Shown in pieces: positions 23,269 through 32,723 of a DNA stretch of 64,000 bases. The stretch covers positions 1 to 64,000 of the forward strand of contig DASPRM010000156.1 of NCBI GenBank assembly GCA_035624455.1, in the 5' to 3' direction. The position numbers were made by a program, and so were the translations under genes. Every line of letters starts with the position of its first letter. The stretch's first letter is position 1. The notes below the pieces were generated by a model that was not told the origin of the DNA, made no database searches, and saw only the letters and a program-made list of their open reading frames with translations. This stretch comes from Terriglobales bacterium (GTDB taxonomy: Bacteria; Acidobacteriota; Terriglobia; Terriglobales; Acidobacteriaceae).

Positions 23269-25186
23269 GGAATTCGTGTATTTTAGCAGAGTGTTTCCGG
23301 CTTCTTTGGCTCCGCTGTGTCTGCCGCATGCACGAACTTCGCGTTGTCATCCTGAGCGGAGCGTCCGCCCATTGTTTTGGGCTCGCGGCTTGCGGCAGCC
23401 GGGTGGGCGCGGAATCGAAGTACCTGGCGTTTTCCTGCTGCTCGCTCTTTTCTTGACCAGTTGTGTGATCTTGCCGGTCCCACTCAGGGCACAGAAACCA
23501 GCCGCGGAGCCGAAACCCACCACGACCATTCGCTTCACCGACATTACCGCTGCCTCCGGCATCCATTTTGAGCACGCGATCTCTCCCGAGAAGAAATACC
23601 TGGCCGAATCGATGAGTGGGGGCGTTCTGCTGCTCGATTACGATCAGGATGGCTGGCTCGACATCTACTTCACCAACGCTCCCAGCGTGGAGATGGCGTT
23701 GCACGGTCAAAAGGCAAAGAGCGCCTTGTACCACAACAATCATGACGGAACGTTCACTGACGTGAGCGACAAGGCTGGGGTGGGCTACCCCTGCTGGGCC
23801 ATCGGAGGCGCGGTTGCGGACTATAACAACGATGGCTGGCCGGACATCCTGGTCACTTGCGAAGAAGGGATGGTGCTCTACCGCAACAATGGCGATGGCA
23901 CGTTCACCGATGTCACCAAGGAGGCCCACCTGACAGATCCGCGCTGGACGACCGGCGCCGCATTCGCTGACTACGATGGCGACGGTTTCCCCGATCTGAT
24001 GGTCTCGCGCTATGTTGTTTTCGACCTGAATCATCTGCCGCAGTTTGGCTCAGGACCTACATGCCATTTCCGGGGCATCCCGGTGCAGTGCGGGCCTCGC
24101 GGCATGAAGGGGCTCGCGGACAGCCTCTATCACAATAATGGAGATGGCACGTTTACGGATGTTTCGAAGTCCGCGGGTGTGGACGATCCGTCAGCCTATT
24201 ACGGACTCGGTGTGCTGTGGGCCGACTTCAATGATGACGGCCGTCCCGACTTATTCGTCGCCGACGATTCCACTCCCAACTATCTCTATCGTAACGATGG
24301 CAACGGGCATTTCACCGACGTGGGCTTCGTTTCCGGCACCGCGGTCAACAACGACGGCGGGGAGATGGCGGGGATGGGCGTGGCCGCTTGCGACTACAAC
24401 CACACTGGCCGCCTGTCGCTGGTGGTAACGAATTTTGAAGAGCAGGGTGAAACCCTTTATCGAAATGATGGTGGCATGACCTTCAATGAAGTTTCCAACG
24501 GGGCCGGGATCAGCGCTATCACGACACGTTATCTAGGCTGGGGAATCGGCTGCGTGGACTTCGACAATGACTCCTGGGACGACCTGTTCATCGTCAATGG
24601 CCACGTCTATCCGCAAGTCGATACGTATGAGGCGGGAGCCAAGTATCGCGAGCGCAAGCTGCTCTTCCAGAATCAGCGCGACGGTACTTTTCGAGAGGTG
24701 AGTGATCAGACGGGGCCGGCGCTCTCGATCCCGCAGGCAAGCCGGGGCGCGGCTTTTGGCGACCTTAATAATGATGGGAAGATCGACGTGGTTGTAGAGA
24801 ACATCGATGGCGCTCCCATGATCCTGCGCAATGACAGCGGCAACGGCAATCACTGGATCACACTGCAACTGGTGGGAACGCGCAGTAATCGGCTTGCGAT
24901 TGGGGCACGGGTGAAGGCGATAGCGGGCTCGCTGGTCCAGATCGACGAGGTCCACAGCGGTGGCAGTTACTTATCGCAAAGCGATATGCGTATCCATTTC
25001 GGCCTGGGGGACGCAGCCAAGGTCGACCGGGTCGAAATTCGCTGGCCCTCGGGACAAACTGAGACTTTACAAAATCTCGCTGGCGACCGATTCTATGTGA
25101 TCAAAGAAGGTGTGGGAGTGGTGCCGGCTGAGAGTGCGCGGCCGACGGGTGCGAAAGCAGCATCGGCGGGCACGAAGAATCACTGA
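23267..25186 (+). CDS. CRTAC1-type FG-GAP/VCBS and ASPIC/UnbV protein (start uncertain)
   Basis: A paralogue of the gene at 21472-23268, with the same layout: FG-GAP/VCBS repeats (DYDQDGWLDI, DYNNDGWPDI, DYDGDGFPDL, DFNDDGRPDL, DFDNDSWDDL, DLNNDGKIDV) and an ASPIC/UnbV end (LVGTRSNRLAIGARV, GGSYLSQSDMRIHFGLG, VEIRWPSGQTE). A lipoprotein-like signal (VFLLLALFLTSC) precedes it. The ATG at 23267 overlaps the ATG of the divergent paralogue, leaving no promoter room, and the next 50 codons lie in or near a dispersed DNA repeat (23344-23427). A later start, for example TTG at 23390, would put the signal peptide close to the N-terminus. Body of the protein is certain; the first 60 codons are not. 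Confidence 0.85.
   Translation: MEFVYFSRVFPASLAPLCLPHARTSRCHPERSVRPLFWARGLRQPGGRGIEVPGVFLLLALFLTSCVILPVPLRAQKPAAEPKPTTTIRFTDITAASGIHFEHAISPEKKYLAESMSGGVLLLDYDQDGWLDIYFTNAPSVEMALHGQKAKSALYHNNHDGTFTDVSDKAGVGYPCWAIGGAVADYNNDGWPDILVTCEEGMVLYRNNGDGTFTDVTKEAHLTDPRWTTGAAFADYDGDGFPDLMVSRYVVFDLNHLPQFGSGPTCHFRGIPVQCGPRGMKGLADSLYHNNGDGTFTDVSKSAGVDDPSAYYGLGVLWADFNDDGRPDLFVADDSTPNYLYRNDGNGHFTDVGFVSGTAVNNDGGEMAGMGVAACDYNHTGRLSLVVTNFEEQGETLYRNDGGMTFNEVSNGAGISAITTRYLGWGIGCVDFDNDSWDDLFIVNGHVYPQVDTYEAGAKYRERKLLFQNQRDGTFREVSDQTGPALSIPQASRGAAFGDLNNDGKIDVVVENIDGAPMILRNDSGNGNHWITLQLVGTRSNRLAIGARVKAIAGSLVQIDEVHSGGSYLSQSDMRIHFGLGDAAKVDRVEIRWPSGQTETLQNLAGDRFYVIKEGVGVVPAESARPTGAKAASAGTKNH
23344..23427. repeat. Dispersed repeat, GTCATCCTGAGCG type (copy 3), inside a coding frame
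   Basis: TTGTCATCCTGAGCGGAGCG, an inner hairpin-like part around GGGCTCGCGGCTTGCGGCAG, and the end GGAATCGAAGTACCTGG. It is in the opposite orientation to the copies at 6.2 and 19.3 kb, and is open in the frame of the CRTAC1 gene. Confidence 0.6.
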
Positions 25187-25324
25187 TTCGCAGGCGCCGC
25201 GTGCAACGATGTCAGCTTGAAATCGCACGCTTCGTTAGCAAATTAAAGATCCACGATTCGGCTGTCTGCAGGGGCGCAGACCGCGCAAACTGAGGTTGCT
25301 TTTGTCATCCTAAGGAGATCGCAC

Positions 25325-27094
25325 TTGATCAGCGCGTGTGACCGCCAGCGATGCGGGGTTGTGCTCATGCTGCTCATCTCAGCGTGCATGGCGGCCCAGC
25401 AAGCCTCACCTCCACCGCCCCCGGCAGACCTCAGCATCCGGACGACTACCCGGGTTGTGCTGGTGGATGCGGTGGTAATCGACGGCAGCTCACATGCGGT
25501 CAAGGGCCTCGCGGCCTCCGACTTCACCGTTCTGGAAGATGGCAAACCGCAGAAGATCGCTTTTTTCGCGTTCGAATCTGCGGCACAGCGTCAGGCTGCA
25601 AATCCGCCCAAGCTGCGTTCCGATGTCTATACGAACCGCCCGGAATACCACGACGCCGAGGGCGCCATGGTGGTGCTGCTGCTGGATGGTCTGAATACTC
25701 CGCCGGGACAACAGCTTTATGTCCGCCAGCAGATCCTGAAATATCTCTCGGATTCGAAGCTCTCGGGGCGAGGCACGGCGGTGCTTGCGCTGGGGAATGA
25801 CCTCTCGGTGCTACAGGACTTCACGTCGAATTCGGAATTACTGCTGGCTGCGGTGCGTAATTACAAATCGGGACGAACCGCGGTCGACGTGGAGACTCCA
25901 AAGATCGATGTGCCGGTGACCACCAGCCCGGGAGCGGCGCCCTCGAATGTCTCCATACCTGTCTCCAACTCGGCCGACGTAGCATCGGCGGCGGTGACCA
26001 ACACCCGGCCGCTAAATACTTTCGAGGAGCTTGCCGATTCCCTGCAGCGCTTTGAGAAAAGGATCGGAGTGGAGGACCAGGACCTTCGCACGCGCACCAC
26101 GCTGGCCTCGCTCCGTCTGATTGGCCGCGCTCTGGCGGGCTATCCGGGGCGCAAAGCATTGATCTGGTGCTCAGCTTCCTTCCCGTTTAATCTCGCGCTT
26201 GACGAGAGCAAGGATGTGGAATTTTCCAAGTCTTATCACGACCAGATTCGACAGACCTCTGCCTTGCTGTCGGACGCTCATGTAGCCGTCTATCCCATCG
26301 ATGCTCGAGGTCTGCTGACCACAAGTTCCATCGCTGACGCCTCTGTCGAAACCCGCATGGCCAAAGTCACACAGGACGCGGCGCCCAGTCCGTCGCTGGC
26401 ATCACAGGCCTTTCAGCAATTCAATACTGAAGCCACGATGGATCATCTTGCCCACGACACCGGGGGAGAAGTCTTTCGCAACACCAATGATCTCGGACAC
26501 GCCGTGCAGGCGGCGGTAGCTGACGCGGAGTCTTATTATGTGCTGGGCTACTATCCGGAGCAAAAAAAGTGGGACGGGAAGTTTCACAATATCAAGGTGA
26601 TCACCGCCAATAAGCAGCTCACCATTCGCGCACGCAGCGGTTACTTCGCGGTCGATCCAGGGGATTGGAGAAAAGCGGGCGATGACAAGTCGATGCTCTC
26701 ATCCGCCAGTCTGCACACGTTGTCGGCCACGGGCATTCTGTTCTATGCGCATCCCGTGCCGCCTGCCAAGCGCGGTCAGCCTGCGGTTGTTGAAATCCTG
26801 GTGGACGCGAGCACGGTTTCCTTTGGCTCAGGGCCCGACTTCAGCTACAACACGAACCTGGAATTTCAGGTGGGAGCATTCACTCCTGACGGCAAGCTCG
26901 ACCGGGTGGAATCGCAGAGCGCGCAGGGTGACGTGCACCAAGACACCTACCAGCGTTTTATGAAGAGCGGAATTCCGGTCCGTATGGAACTGATGCTTAA
27001 GCCCGGCCGCTACCAGGTGCGCGTCGCCGCCCGCGACAACCGCAACGGACACCTGGGCACGCTGGACGTCCCACTCACCGTCCCACAGCTCTGA
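25325..27094 (+). CDS. VWFA-related Acidobacterial domain protein (TIGR03436-type)
   Basis: A 589-aa exported protein with the acidobacterial VWFA-related domain. Features: lipobox-like LLISACMAAQ near the start, then IRTTTRVVLVDAVVIDG and LAASDFTVLEDGKPQKIAFF, VLLLDGLNTPPGQ (VWA strand with Asp; the classical DxSxS MIDAS is altered), QILKYLSDSKLSGRGTAVLALGNDLSVLQDF, a Ser/Thr/Val linker, GRALAGYPGRKALIWCSASFP, and ESYYVLGYYPEQKKWDGKFH in the C-terminal half. The start is the TTG at 25325 because AAGGAG lies seven bases upstream and the lipobox follows at about residue 20. The proteins probably bind extracellular ligands; their role is unknown. Confidence 0.9.
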   Translation: MISACDRQRCGVVLMLLISACMAAQQASPPPPPADLSIRTTTRVVLVDAVVIDGSSHAVKGLAASDFTVLEDGKPQKIAFFAFESAAQRQAANPPKLRSDVYTNRPEYHDAEGAMVVLLLDGLNTPPGQQLYVRQQILKYLSDSKLSGRGTAVLALGNDLSVLQDFTSNSELLLAAVRNYKSGRTAVDVETPKIDVPVTTSPGAAPSNVSIPVSNSADVASAAVTNTRPLNTFEELADSLQRFEKRIGVEDQDLRTRTTLASLRLIGRALAGYPGRKALIWCSASFPFNLALDESKDVEFSKSYHDQIRQTSALLSDAHVAVYPIDARGLLTTSSIADASVETRMAKVTQDAAPSPSLASQAFQQFNTEATMDHLAHDTGGEVFRNTNDLGHAVQAAVADAESYYVLGYYPEQKKWDGKFHNIKVITANKQLTIRARSGYFAVDPGDWRKAGDDKSMLSSASLHTLSATGILFYAHPVPPAKRGQPAVVEILVDASTVSFGSGPDFSYNTNLEFQVGAFTPDGKLDRVESQSAQGDVHQDTYQRFMKSGIPVRMELMLKPGRYQVRVAARDNRNGHLGTLDVPLTVPQL

Positions 27095-27121
27095 TCTTTC
27101 GTTTCGGATGCCGCAGGATGG

Positions 27122-27475
27122 TTAGTGTTTATTGTCCGTTTCCTCCGCGCACGATTTCTTGAGGCGTTTCCATTTCGTGACATTCACCGCGGTGCCCTGC
27201 ATGCAGGTGGTCATGCCCTGATGTTCTGTGCCAGTGAAGGAGATAGCAACACCCATGGCGGGCTGTTTGGCGTCCGCGGGGAATAAAAGGTTATAAAGCT
27301 TCTTGTCGTTGAAATCTTCGAGCACCACACAACCGCTTTCGACCCCAGCACGGGTGCAGCCTGAGGCCCGAACCGGTTTGGGAGCGGGCTGAGTCGGCGT
27401 GGATGTTTGTGCCAGCGTGATCCCGGCGAAGAGAGCAAATGCAGCAAGTGAACAGCACATTCGTTCTATGCGCAT
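27122..27475 (-). CDS. Exported hypothetical protein (117 aa)
   Basis: Not recognised. Signal peptide SLAAFALFAGITLAQ, a Pro/Thr linker, then a small domain with four Cys (SGCTRAGVESGCVVLEDF, TCMQGTAVNVTKWKRLKKSC). The segment LEDFNDKKLYNLLFP is typical of small acidobacterial exported proteins with a strand-rich fold. The ATG at 27475 has GAGG upstream. Minus strand, downstream of the dihaem cytochrome gene by 90 bp, so it may be co-transcribed with it. Confidence 0.6.
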   Translation of the reverse strand: MRIERMCCSLAAFALFAGITLAQTSTPTQPAPKPVRASGCTRAGVESGCVVLEDFNDKKLYNLLFPADAKQPAMGVAISFTGTEHQGMTTCMQGTAVNVTKWKRLKKSCAEETDNKH

Positions 27476-27564
27476 GCTGAATGCCTCGATGGCGTCGGAA
27501 GAAAGTGAAGGGAACCAACCATATGCCAGCCAAGTCTATGTTGAGTGCAGTCGCTTCGCCAGAA

Positions 27565-28704
27565 CTATCGCGCCGGCGAGGGCTTCGCGAACTTGGAATC
27601 TTCAATCGGCACGTTCTGCTGCACCTGTTCGAGCTGAATTGTGAACCGTCCCGAAGGACGGGCGATTGTCCAGCGGTAGGGGACTTTCACACCGCCGGTT
27701 TCGCGATAGTCGGCATAGTCGATCTGAGTGGGATTGCGTCCCAGTGGCGTTTCTGCGTAGCGTAATACGCGCACCAGCAACGCCGAGGTGGAATCGAAAT
27801 ACAGCTTCATCGGCGGCTGACCCTGGCGGATGCCCAAAATGACGCTGGTTTCGCGATCGCTGATTTTTTCCTGCGGCTGCAGCCGCATTTCGCTGAAGTA
27901 CTCCTTGGGGTGGAGAGGGAAGTGGAGGTCGGCGTCGAAACGAGCGGCATCGATATCCGAGGCGGTCATCTCGCGCGGTTCGCGATCCGGAGCAGCCAGC
28001 CAGCCGCGCTGACCATCGAAAACGGTCACGCTATCGCCGCCGGGCAGATGCATCACCGACATGCGTTTATCGGGAGCCTTGGCAAAAACATCGATCGGGA
28101 ATTGCCGTCCGCCGAAAGCCGTGATCGTGCCCTTCTCCACTCGGGCGGATATTTTCTGCAGGGCGTCCGGGCCGCCCAGGGCACGGACATAGTTATCCAG
28201 AATCTGATCGGTAGTGAGTAAGCTGGATGCGTCCGGCGCACCTACATGTACGTCCGCGACAGGCTGAACTGTCGGCTCGTGTTCTGGGATAGCCGGCGTG
28301 CTGGCCGGGTCTTTGCTGCCGCGGTGGCAGGTGTAGCAGGTGACCTCGCGCGTCTTGAAGTTATCCTTATTAATGGCGAACATCATGCGCATCATCAGCC
28401 GCGCCGTTTGTTTGGGCTTCAGGTCGTCTTTTTCAAAGGCGCCGGGCACATGGCAGAAGTCGCACTGCACGCCGAGCGACGCCGTGATGAATTGCATCGC
28501 CGGCAGCACCTGATCAGAGGGGACATCCTTGAGCACCTGAATATTCTTGTAAACCTCTGGGGCCTTTTTCGCTGCGGAGGGCACCGGGAGGTGCTCCTGT
28601 CCGTATTGCGCACGACCCTCGCGGACCGCGAGTCCCACCACGGTACCAATAGCCAGCGCCGCGAGGGCGGCCTTAGATACAAATCCGATCGAGACATCCT
28701 TCAT
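27565..28704 (-). CDS. Exported dihaem cytochrome c, reaction-centre cytochrome-like
   Basis: A 379-aa periplasmic electron carrier. After a signal peptide/anchor (AALAALAIGTVVGLAV) comes a domain like the 'photosynthetic reaction centre cytochrome c subunit' family found in non-phototrophic Acidobacteriota: VYKNIQVLKDVPSDQVLPAM, haem sites CDFCH (81-85) and CYTCH (123-127), with MMRMMFAINK between. Residues after about 165 form a second, lipoprotein-sorting-like beta domain (DNYVRALGGPDALQKISAR, MKLYFDSTSALLVRVLRY). The start follows GAGGA. Divergent from the seven-haem cytochrome gene at 28889, with which it may work. Confidence 0.85.
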   Translation of the reverse strand: MKDVSIGFVSKAALAALAIGTVVGLAVREGRAQYGQEHLPVPSAAKKAPEVYKNIQVLKDVPSDQVLPAMQFITASLGVQCDFCHVPGAFEKDDLKPKQTARLMMRMMFAINKDNFKTREVTCYTCHRGSKDPASTPAIPEHEPTVQPVADVHVGAPDASSLLTTDQILDNYVRALGGPDALQKISARVEKGTITAFGGRQFPIDVFAKAPDKRMSVMHLPGGDSVTVFDGQRGWLAAPDREPREMTASDIDAARFDADLHFPLHPKEYFSEMRLQPQEKISDRETSVILGIRQGQPPMKLYFDSTSALLVRVLRYAETPLGRNPTQIDYADYRETGGVKVPYRWTIARPSGRFTIQLEQVQQNVPIEDSKFAKPSPAR

Positions 28705-28888
28705 TGGTCCTCGCCTGAACGTCTGAGGACGGAGTGTAGCAAACCGAGGGCTGAGAAGGCCTCAGGCAGAGAGCCACAGTGCAGGCCGAGCGATTGTCTG
28801 CGTCTCTCCAGGTCTGCGATAATGTGTGGCCCGATTTGCGACGACGGATGGCGTTGTCGCTGGCTTTCTTTTCTCGGTCCCGGTATCT

Positions 28889-30115
28889 ATGAACACCCCC
28901 GCAGTGGGCAAGGGTCTGTGGTTTCGTTTACCAGGGTTTCGCGCGCCGGGGCTTCTGGTGCTCGCCGTAGGGCTGGCACTCACCCTCACCCTGGCAACCT
29001 CCGCACAGAGCCCGGGTCCGAGCGCGGGATCAAAGGGTCCCGCGACCATGGCGGAGCAATTGAGCACGACCGAGCGATTGCGCAAGCCGGGATGGTGGCC
29101 TACGAAGGGGACGCTGCCGCGGGAAGAATTTGCTGGTCCGGCGGCCTGCGCTCAGTGCCACTCGGCGATCTCTACCACGCAGCAGCAATCCGCGATGGCG
29201 CGCACCTCGACCCGGGCGCAGGACTCCGAGATCCTGCGTACACACCTGCTGGACTACCGCCTGGGTCCGTACAGCTATCGGATATCGCCGAGCGGAAACG
29301 TGCAAATGTACATCGTGAGTGATTCCACGCGGACAATTTCCGGCCCGCTGAGCTGGTCATTCGGCATCCGCATGGGCCAAAGCTGGTTTTTCAATCACAA
29401 TTCACTGACTCTTCTTGTCCCGCTCACGTATTACCCGGAGCCAAAGGAATTCAGCTTCACCGTGGATCAACCGCACACTGCGCCGGCGTCGCTGGAGAAA
29501 GCCATCGGACGTCCGCTGTCGTCCAGCGAGGTGCGGGGCTGTTTCGACTGCCACACGACGGCGGCCACCACCAACGATCATTTCGATCCCGAGCATGCGA
29601 TTCCGGGCGTGACCTGTGAGGCCTGCCATGGTCCGGGCGCGAATCATATCGCCGGCGCCAAATCAGGATTGATCGAACAGCAGGGAATCACAATGATCAT
29701 GAACCCGAAGCGTCTGAATCCCGTGGATTCCGTGGACTACTGTGGGGCGTGCCATCGCACGTGGTGGGATGTAACGCTGGCGGAGAATCCGGGACCGAAA
29801 TCTTTGCGCTTCCAGCCCTATCGCATCGAGAACAGCCGCTGCTGGGGCAAAGGGGATGCGCGCATCACCTGCGTGGCGTGTCATGATCCCCACCGTCCGC
29901 TGGTGCGTGATGCCGCCTCTTACGACACGCGCTGCGAGGCTTGCCACGTCACGGCGGGGAAGGCTACTGCCGATCATCCCGGCTCTGCTTGCCCGGTCAG
30001 CCAGAAGGATTGCGTGTCGTGCCACATGCCGCAGTACCAGGTAGTGGATATCCCCGTGAAGTTTACCGATCACCAGATCCGGGTGGTTCGGCCGAACGCT
30101 CCCATTCCGGAATAA
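28889..30115 (+). CDS. Seven-haem exported cytochrome c
   Basis: A 408-aa multihaem cytochrome with seven CxxCH sites: CAQCH (87-91), CFDCH, CEACH, CGACH, CVACH, CEACH and CVSCH. A hydrophobic signal-anchor (GLLVLAVGLALTLTLATSAQ) directs it out of the cytoplasm. The region GVTCEACHGPGANH and CVSCHMPQYQVVDIPVKFTDHQIR is typical of multihaem cytochromes/DmsE-like c families with tetraheme-type folds. The ATG at 28889 was preferred over a GTG at 28826 because the signal segment begins soon after it; neither has a clear Shine-Dalgarno. It is divergent from a dihaem cytochrome, making a small respiratory cluster, possibly for extracellular or alternative-acceptor electron transfer. Confidence 0.85.
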   Translation: MNTPAVGKGLWFRLPGFRAPGLLVLAVGLALTLTLATSAQSPGPSAGSKGPATMAEQLSTTERLRKPGWWPTKGTLPREEFAGPAACAQCHSAISTTQQQSAMARTSTRAQDSEILRTHLLDYRLGPYSYRISPSGNVQMYIVSDSTRTISGPLSWSFGIRMGQSWFFNHNSLTLLVPLTYYPEPKEFSFTVDQPHTAPASLEKAIGRPLSSSEVRGCFDCHTTAATTNDHFDPEHAIPGVTCEACHGPGANHIAGAKSGLIEQQGITMIMNPKRLNPVDSVDYCGACHRTWWDVTLAENPGPKSLRFQPYRIENSRCWGKGDARITCVACHDPHRPLVRDAASYDTRCEACHVTAGKATADHPGSACPVSQKDCVSCHMPQYQVVDIPVKFTDHQIRVVRPNAPIPE

Positions 30116-30259
30116 CCAGCAAGCGAAATCGTCCCGGCCGCGGCAGCTTTTCTTTACAAGTCGGCAAATTTTTTCTTAGCATCGTTCGCTTCTGACTATT
30201 GAGCTTGGACGAGAAGGGGCACAACTTCCGCCCTCGACCTTACGACTGCCGGAGGAAAC

Positions 30260-32692
30260 ATGAAGCGCAATTTCCAGACATGCCTGCTGTCTCTAATAGT
30301 TCTGGTGTTTGTGAGGGTTTTATGGGCGGGAGACCAGATTCCAAAGGCTGCCTGGAAGCGTGGTATCGGCGAGCCGTTGGCGAACGCCGGGGCCAGGAAA
30401 CCCTCGTTACCTGCCGCCGAGATGATTGATGATGGTTACTGGCAGGGCGCCCCTGTCGGCGGCTTCGGCGCCGGAACTTTTTCCCGTACTTATCGCGGCG
30501 ACTTCAGCCGCTGGCACTTGAAGGCCGGCATAAACAAATACCAGACAGTCTTCGCCAATCAATTCAGCATGTATCAGAAGTCGGAAGGGGACTCACAGGG
30601 AACGGCGCAGGTCCTCGCGGCTACGCATCCCGGAGGTGGGGCTCTCAGCAGTTGGAAGTGGGACTATCCCCTGGGTGCGGGTGACTATTACGCTCTTTAT
30701 CCCAAATCCTGGTTTGACTATCGCTGGGAGAAATTTCCTGCGCATGTGGTGCTGGAGCAGTTTTCGCCCATCCTGCCCAACAACTACAAGGAGACCAGCT
30801 ATCCGGTCGCGATCTACCGTTGGCACGCGGAAAATCCCACCTCGAAGCCGGTGACGGTCTCGATCATGGTCACATGGGCCAACATGCTTGGCTGGTTCCG
30901 CGACTTCACTCCCAACATGGATCAGCAACTGAATTCTGGTAACTTCAACAAATTTGTCGCCGCACCGGCGGGCGCAGCAGGGACCATGAAGGGCATTGTC
31001 CTGGATCGCAATCGAAAGACGCCCGTGCAGGATGAGTGGGATGGGCAATTCGTGATTGCCACGCTAGAGCAGCCGGGCATTGAAGTCTCTTATCAGCAGA
31101 CGTTTCAGATTCGCGACGACGGGCGCTCAGTATGGGATCCATTTTCCGCGACCGGCAAGCTGTCCAATGATCACCAGGAGTGGTACAGCAGCGACGAGCC
31201 GCTGGGAACAGCGCTGGCGGTGACGTTCACCTTGAAACCTGGCGAGAAGCGCACTGTGCCCATGGTTATAGCGTGGGACCTTCCAGTCGTGCAATTCGGA
31301 TCGGGCCGCAAATGGTACCGCCACTACACAGACTTCTACGGGACCAGCGGCACCAATGCGTGGAAGATCGCGCAAGATGCGTTGAGCAATGCCAGCGCCT
31401 GGAGCGATGCCATCGACAAGTGGCAGGCCGAATACATCAACGACGATAGTAAGCCGCTCTGGTATCGGGGAATGCTGTTTAACGAACTCTATATTCTGGC
31501 TGATGGAGGATCGGTGTGGGGCCGTCCTGTCAACGCTGGTCCGAAGACTGCCGAGAGCTTTGCCTTTCTCGAGTGCTTTGACTATCCGTTCTACGCCACG
31601 CTCGACGTGCGCTTCTACGGCTCCATGCCCCTGATCAAGTTCTGGCCAGATATTGACAAACAGGTGCTGCGGGAATTTGCCGCCACCGTGCCGCAAAATA
31701 TCTCTGACCGGACGATTTGGCGCTGGAAGACCGAACACAGCGATGGAGTGGCATTCCGCATTCGCAAAATAAAAGGCGCGGTGCCGCACGATCTGGGTGT
31801 TCCCAAGGAGGATCCGTTTTTCCAGGTGAATCAGTTCAATTGGCAGAACACCAGCGACTGGAAGGACCTCAACAGCAAATTCGTGCTCATGGTGTGGCGC
31901 GATTTTGTCCTGACTGGCGGAACTGATACGAAGTTTCTCGAAACTACCTGGCCCGCGGTCGATGAAGCCATGCAGCATCTCCGACAGTACGACCGCAACG
32001 GCGACGGCTTGCCGGAAAACGATGGCTTTCCCGATCAAACCTATGATGAGTGGGTGGTCAAAGGCGAAAGCGCGTACTGCGGGGGGCTTTATCTAGCGGC
32101 ACTGCGTGCCTCCGAGGAGATTGCGCGCAAGCTTGGGCGTACGCAGGCGGTTAACGACTACCACAATCTGTTTCTGCGGGCGCAGAAAAGCTACATCGAC
32201 AAGCTGTGGACGGGAGAATACTTCCGCTACGACGTAGCCAGCGATTATCGCGACAACATCCAGGCCGACCAGCTCGCCGGACAGTGGTATGCGAACCTGA
32301 CCGGCCTGGGAGATCTGGTACCAAAAAACATGCGAGAGACGGCGCTTAAGAAAATCTTTGACTTCAATGTCATGAAGTTCGCCAATGGCGAGATGGGGGC
32401 GGCTAATGGCATGGGGGCCGACGGCTCCATCATCAAGATCAAGAGTAATCAACAAGTGCAGGAGGTCTGGGGCGGGACGACCTTTGGTCTCGCTTCTGAG
32501 ATGATTGCAGAAGGCATGCGGGACGAGGCCTTCAAGACCGCGTGGGGCGTGTATAACGTCACATATCAGACGAAGGGCTATTGGTTTCGCACGCCGGAAG
32601 CATGGGATATCGACGGCTATTTCCGAGCTTCGATGTACATGCGTGAGGCTGCCATCTGGGCGATGGAGATGGTGAAACCAGTAGGGAAGTAG
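30260..32692 (+). CDS. Exported GH116 beta-glucosidase/glucosylceramidase-type protein
   Basis: A 810-aa secreted glycoside hydrolase of family GH116 (non-lysosomal glucosylceramidase type), which cleaves beta-linked glucose (some members xylose) with retention. Signal peptide SLIVLVFVRVLWAG; N-terminal beta domain (APVGGFGAGTFSRTYRGDFSRW); C-terminal (alpha/alpha)6 barrel. Candidate catalytic residues by family comparison are Glu about 409 in LFNELYILADGG and Asp about 592 in ENDGFPDQTYDEWV. GGAGG precedes the ATG. It is a single-gene unit next to a transporter on the other strand. The natural substrate is not known; glucosides or plant/microbial glucan oligomers are likely. Confidence 0.85.
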   Translation: MKRNFQTCLLSLIVLVFVRVLWAGDQIPKAAWKRGIGEPLANAGARKPSLPAAEMIDDGYWQGAPVGGFGAGTFSRTYRGDFSRWHLKAGINKYQTVFANQFSMYQKSEGDSQGTAQVLAATHPGGGALSSWKWDYPLGAGDYYALYPKSWFDYRWEKFPAHVVLEQFSPILPNNYKETSYPVAIYRWHAENPTSKPVTVSIMVTWANMLGWFRDFTPNMDQQLNSGNFNKFVAAPAGAAGTMKGIVLDRNRKTPVQDEWDGQFVIATLEQPGIEVSYQQTFQIRDDGRSVWDPFSATGKLSNDHQEWYSSDEPLGTALAVTFTLKPGEKRTVPMVIAWDLPVVQFGSGRKWYRHYTDFYGTSGTNAWKIAQDALSNASAWSDAIDKWQAEYINDDSKPLWYRGMLFNELYILADGGSVWGRPVNAGPKTAESFAFLECFDYPFYATLDVRFYGSMPLIKFWPDIDKQVLREFAATVPQNISDRTIWRWKTEHSDGVAFRIRKIKGAVPHDLGVPKEDPFFQVNQFNWQNTSDWKDLNSKFVLMVWRDFVLTGGTDTKFLETTWPAVDEAMQHLRQYDRNGDGLPENDGFPDQTYDEWVVKGESAYCGGLYLAALRASEEIARKLGRTQAVNDYHNLFLRAQKSYIDKLWTGEYFRYDVASDYRDNIQADQLAGQWYANLTGLGDLVPKNMRETALKKIFDFNVMKFANGEMGAANGMGADGSIIKIKSNQQVQEVWGGTTFGLASEMIAEGMRDEAFKTAWGVYNVTYQTKGYWFRTPEAWDIDGYFRASMYMREAAIWAMEMVKPVGK

Positions 32693-32723
32693 CATTCCAG
32701 CGTTGGGAGCAGCTGACAGCGGT

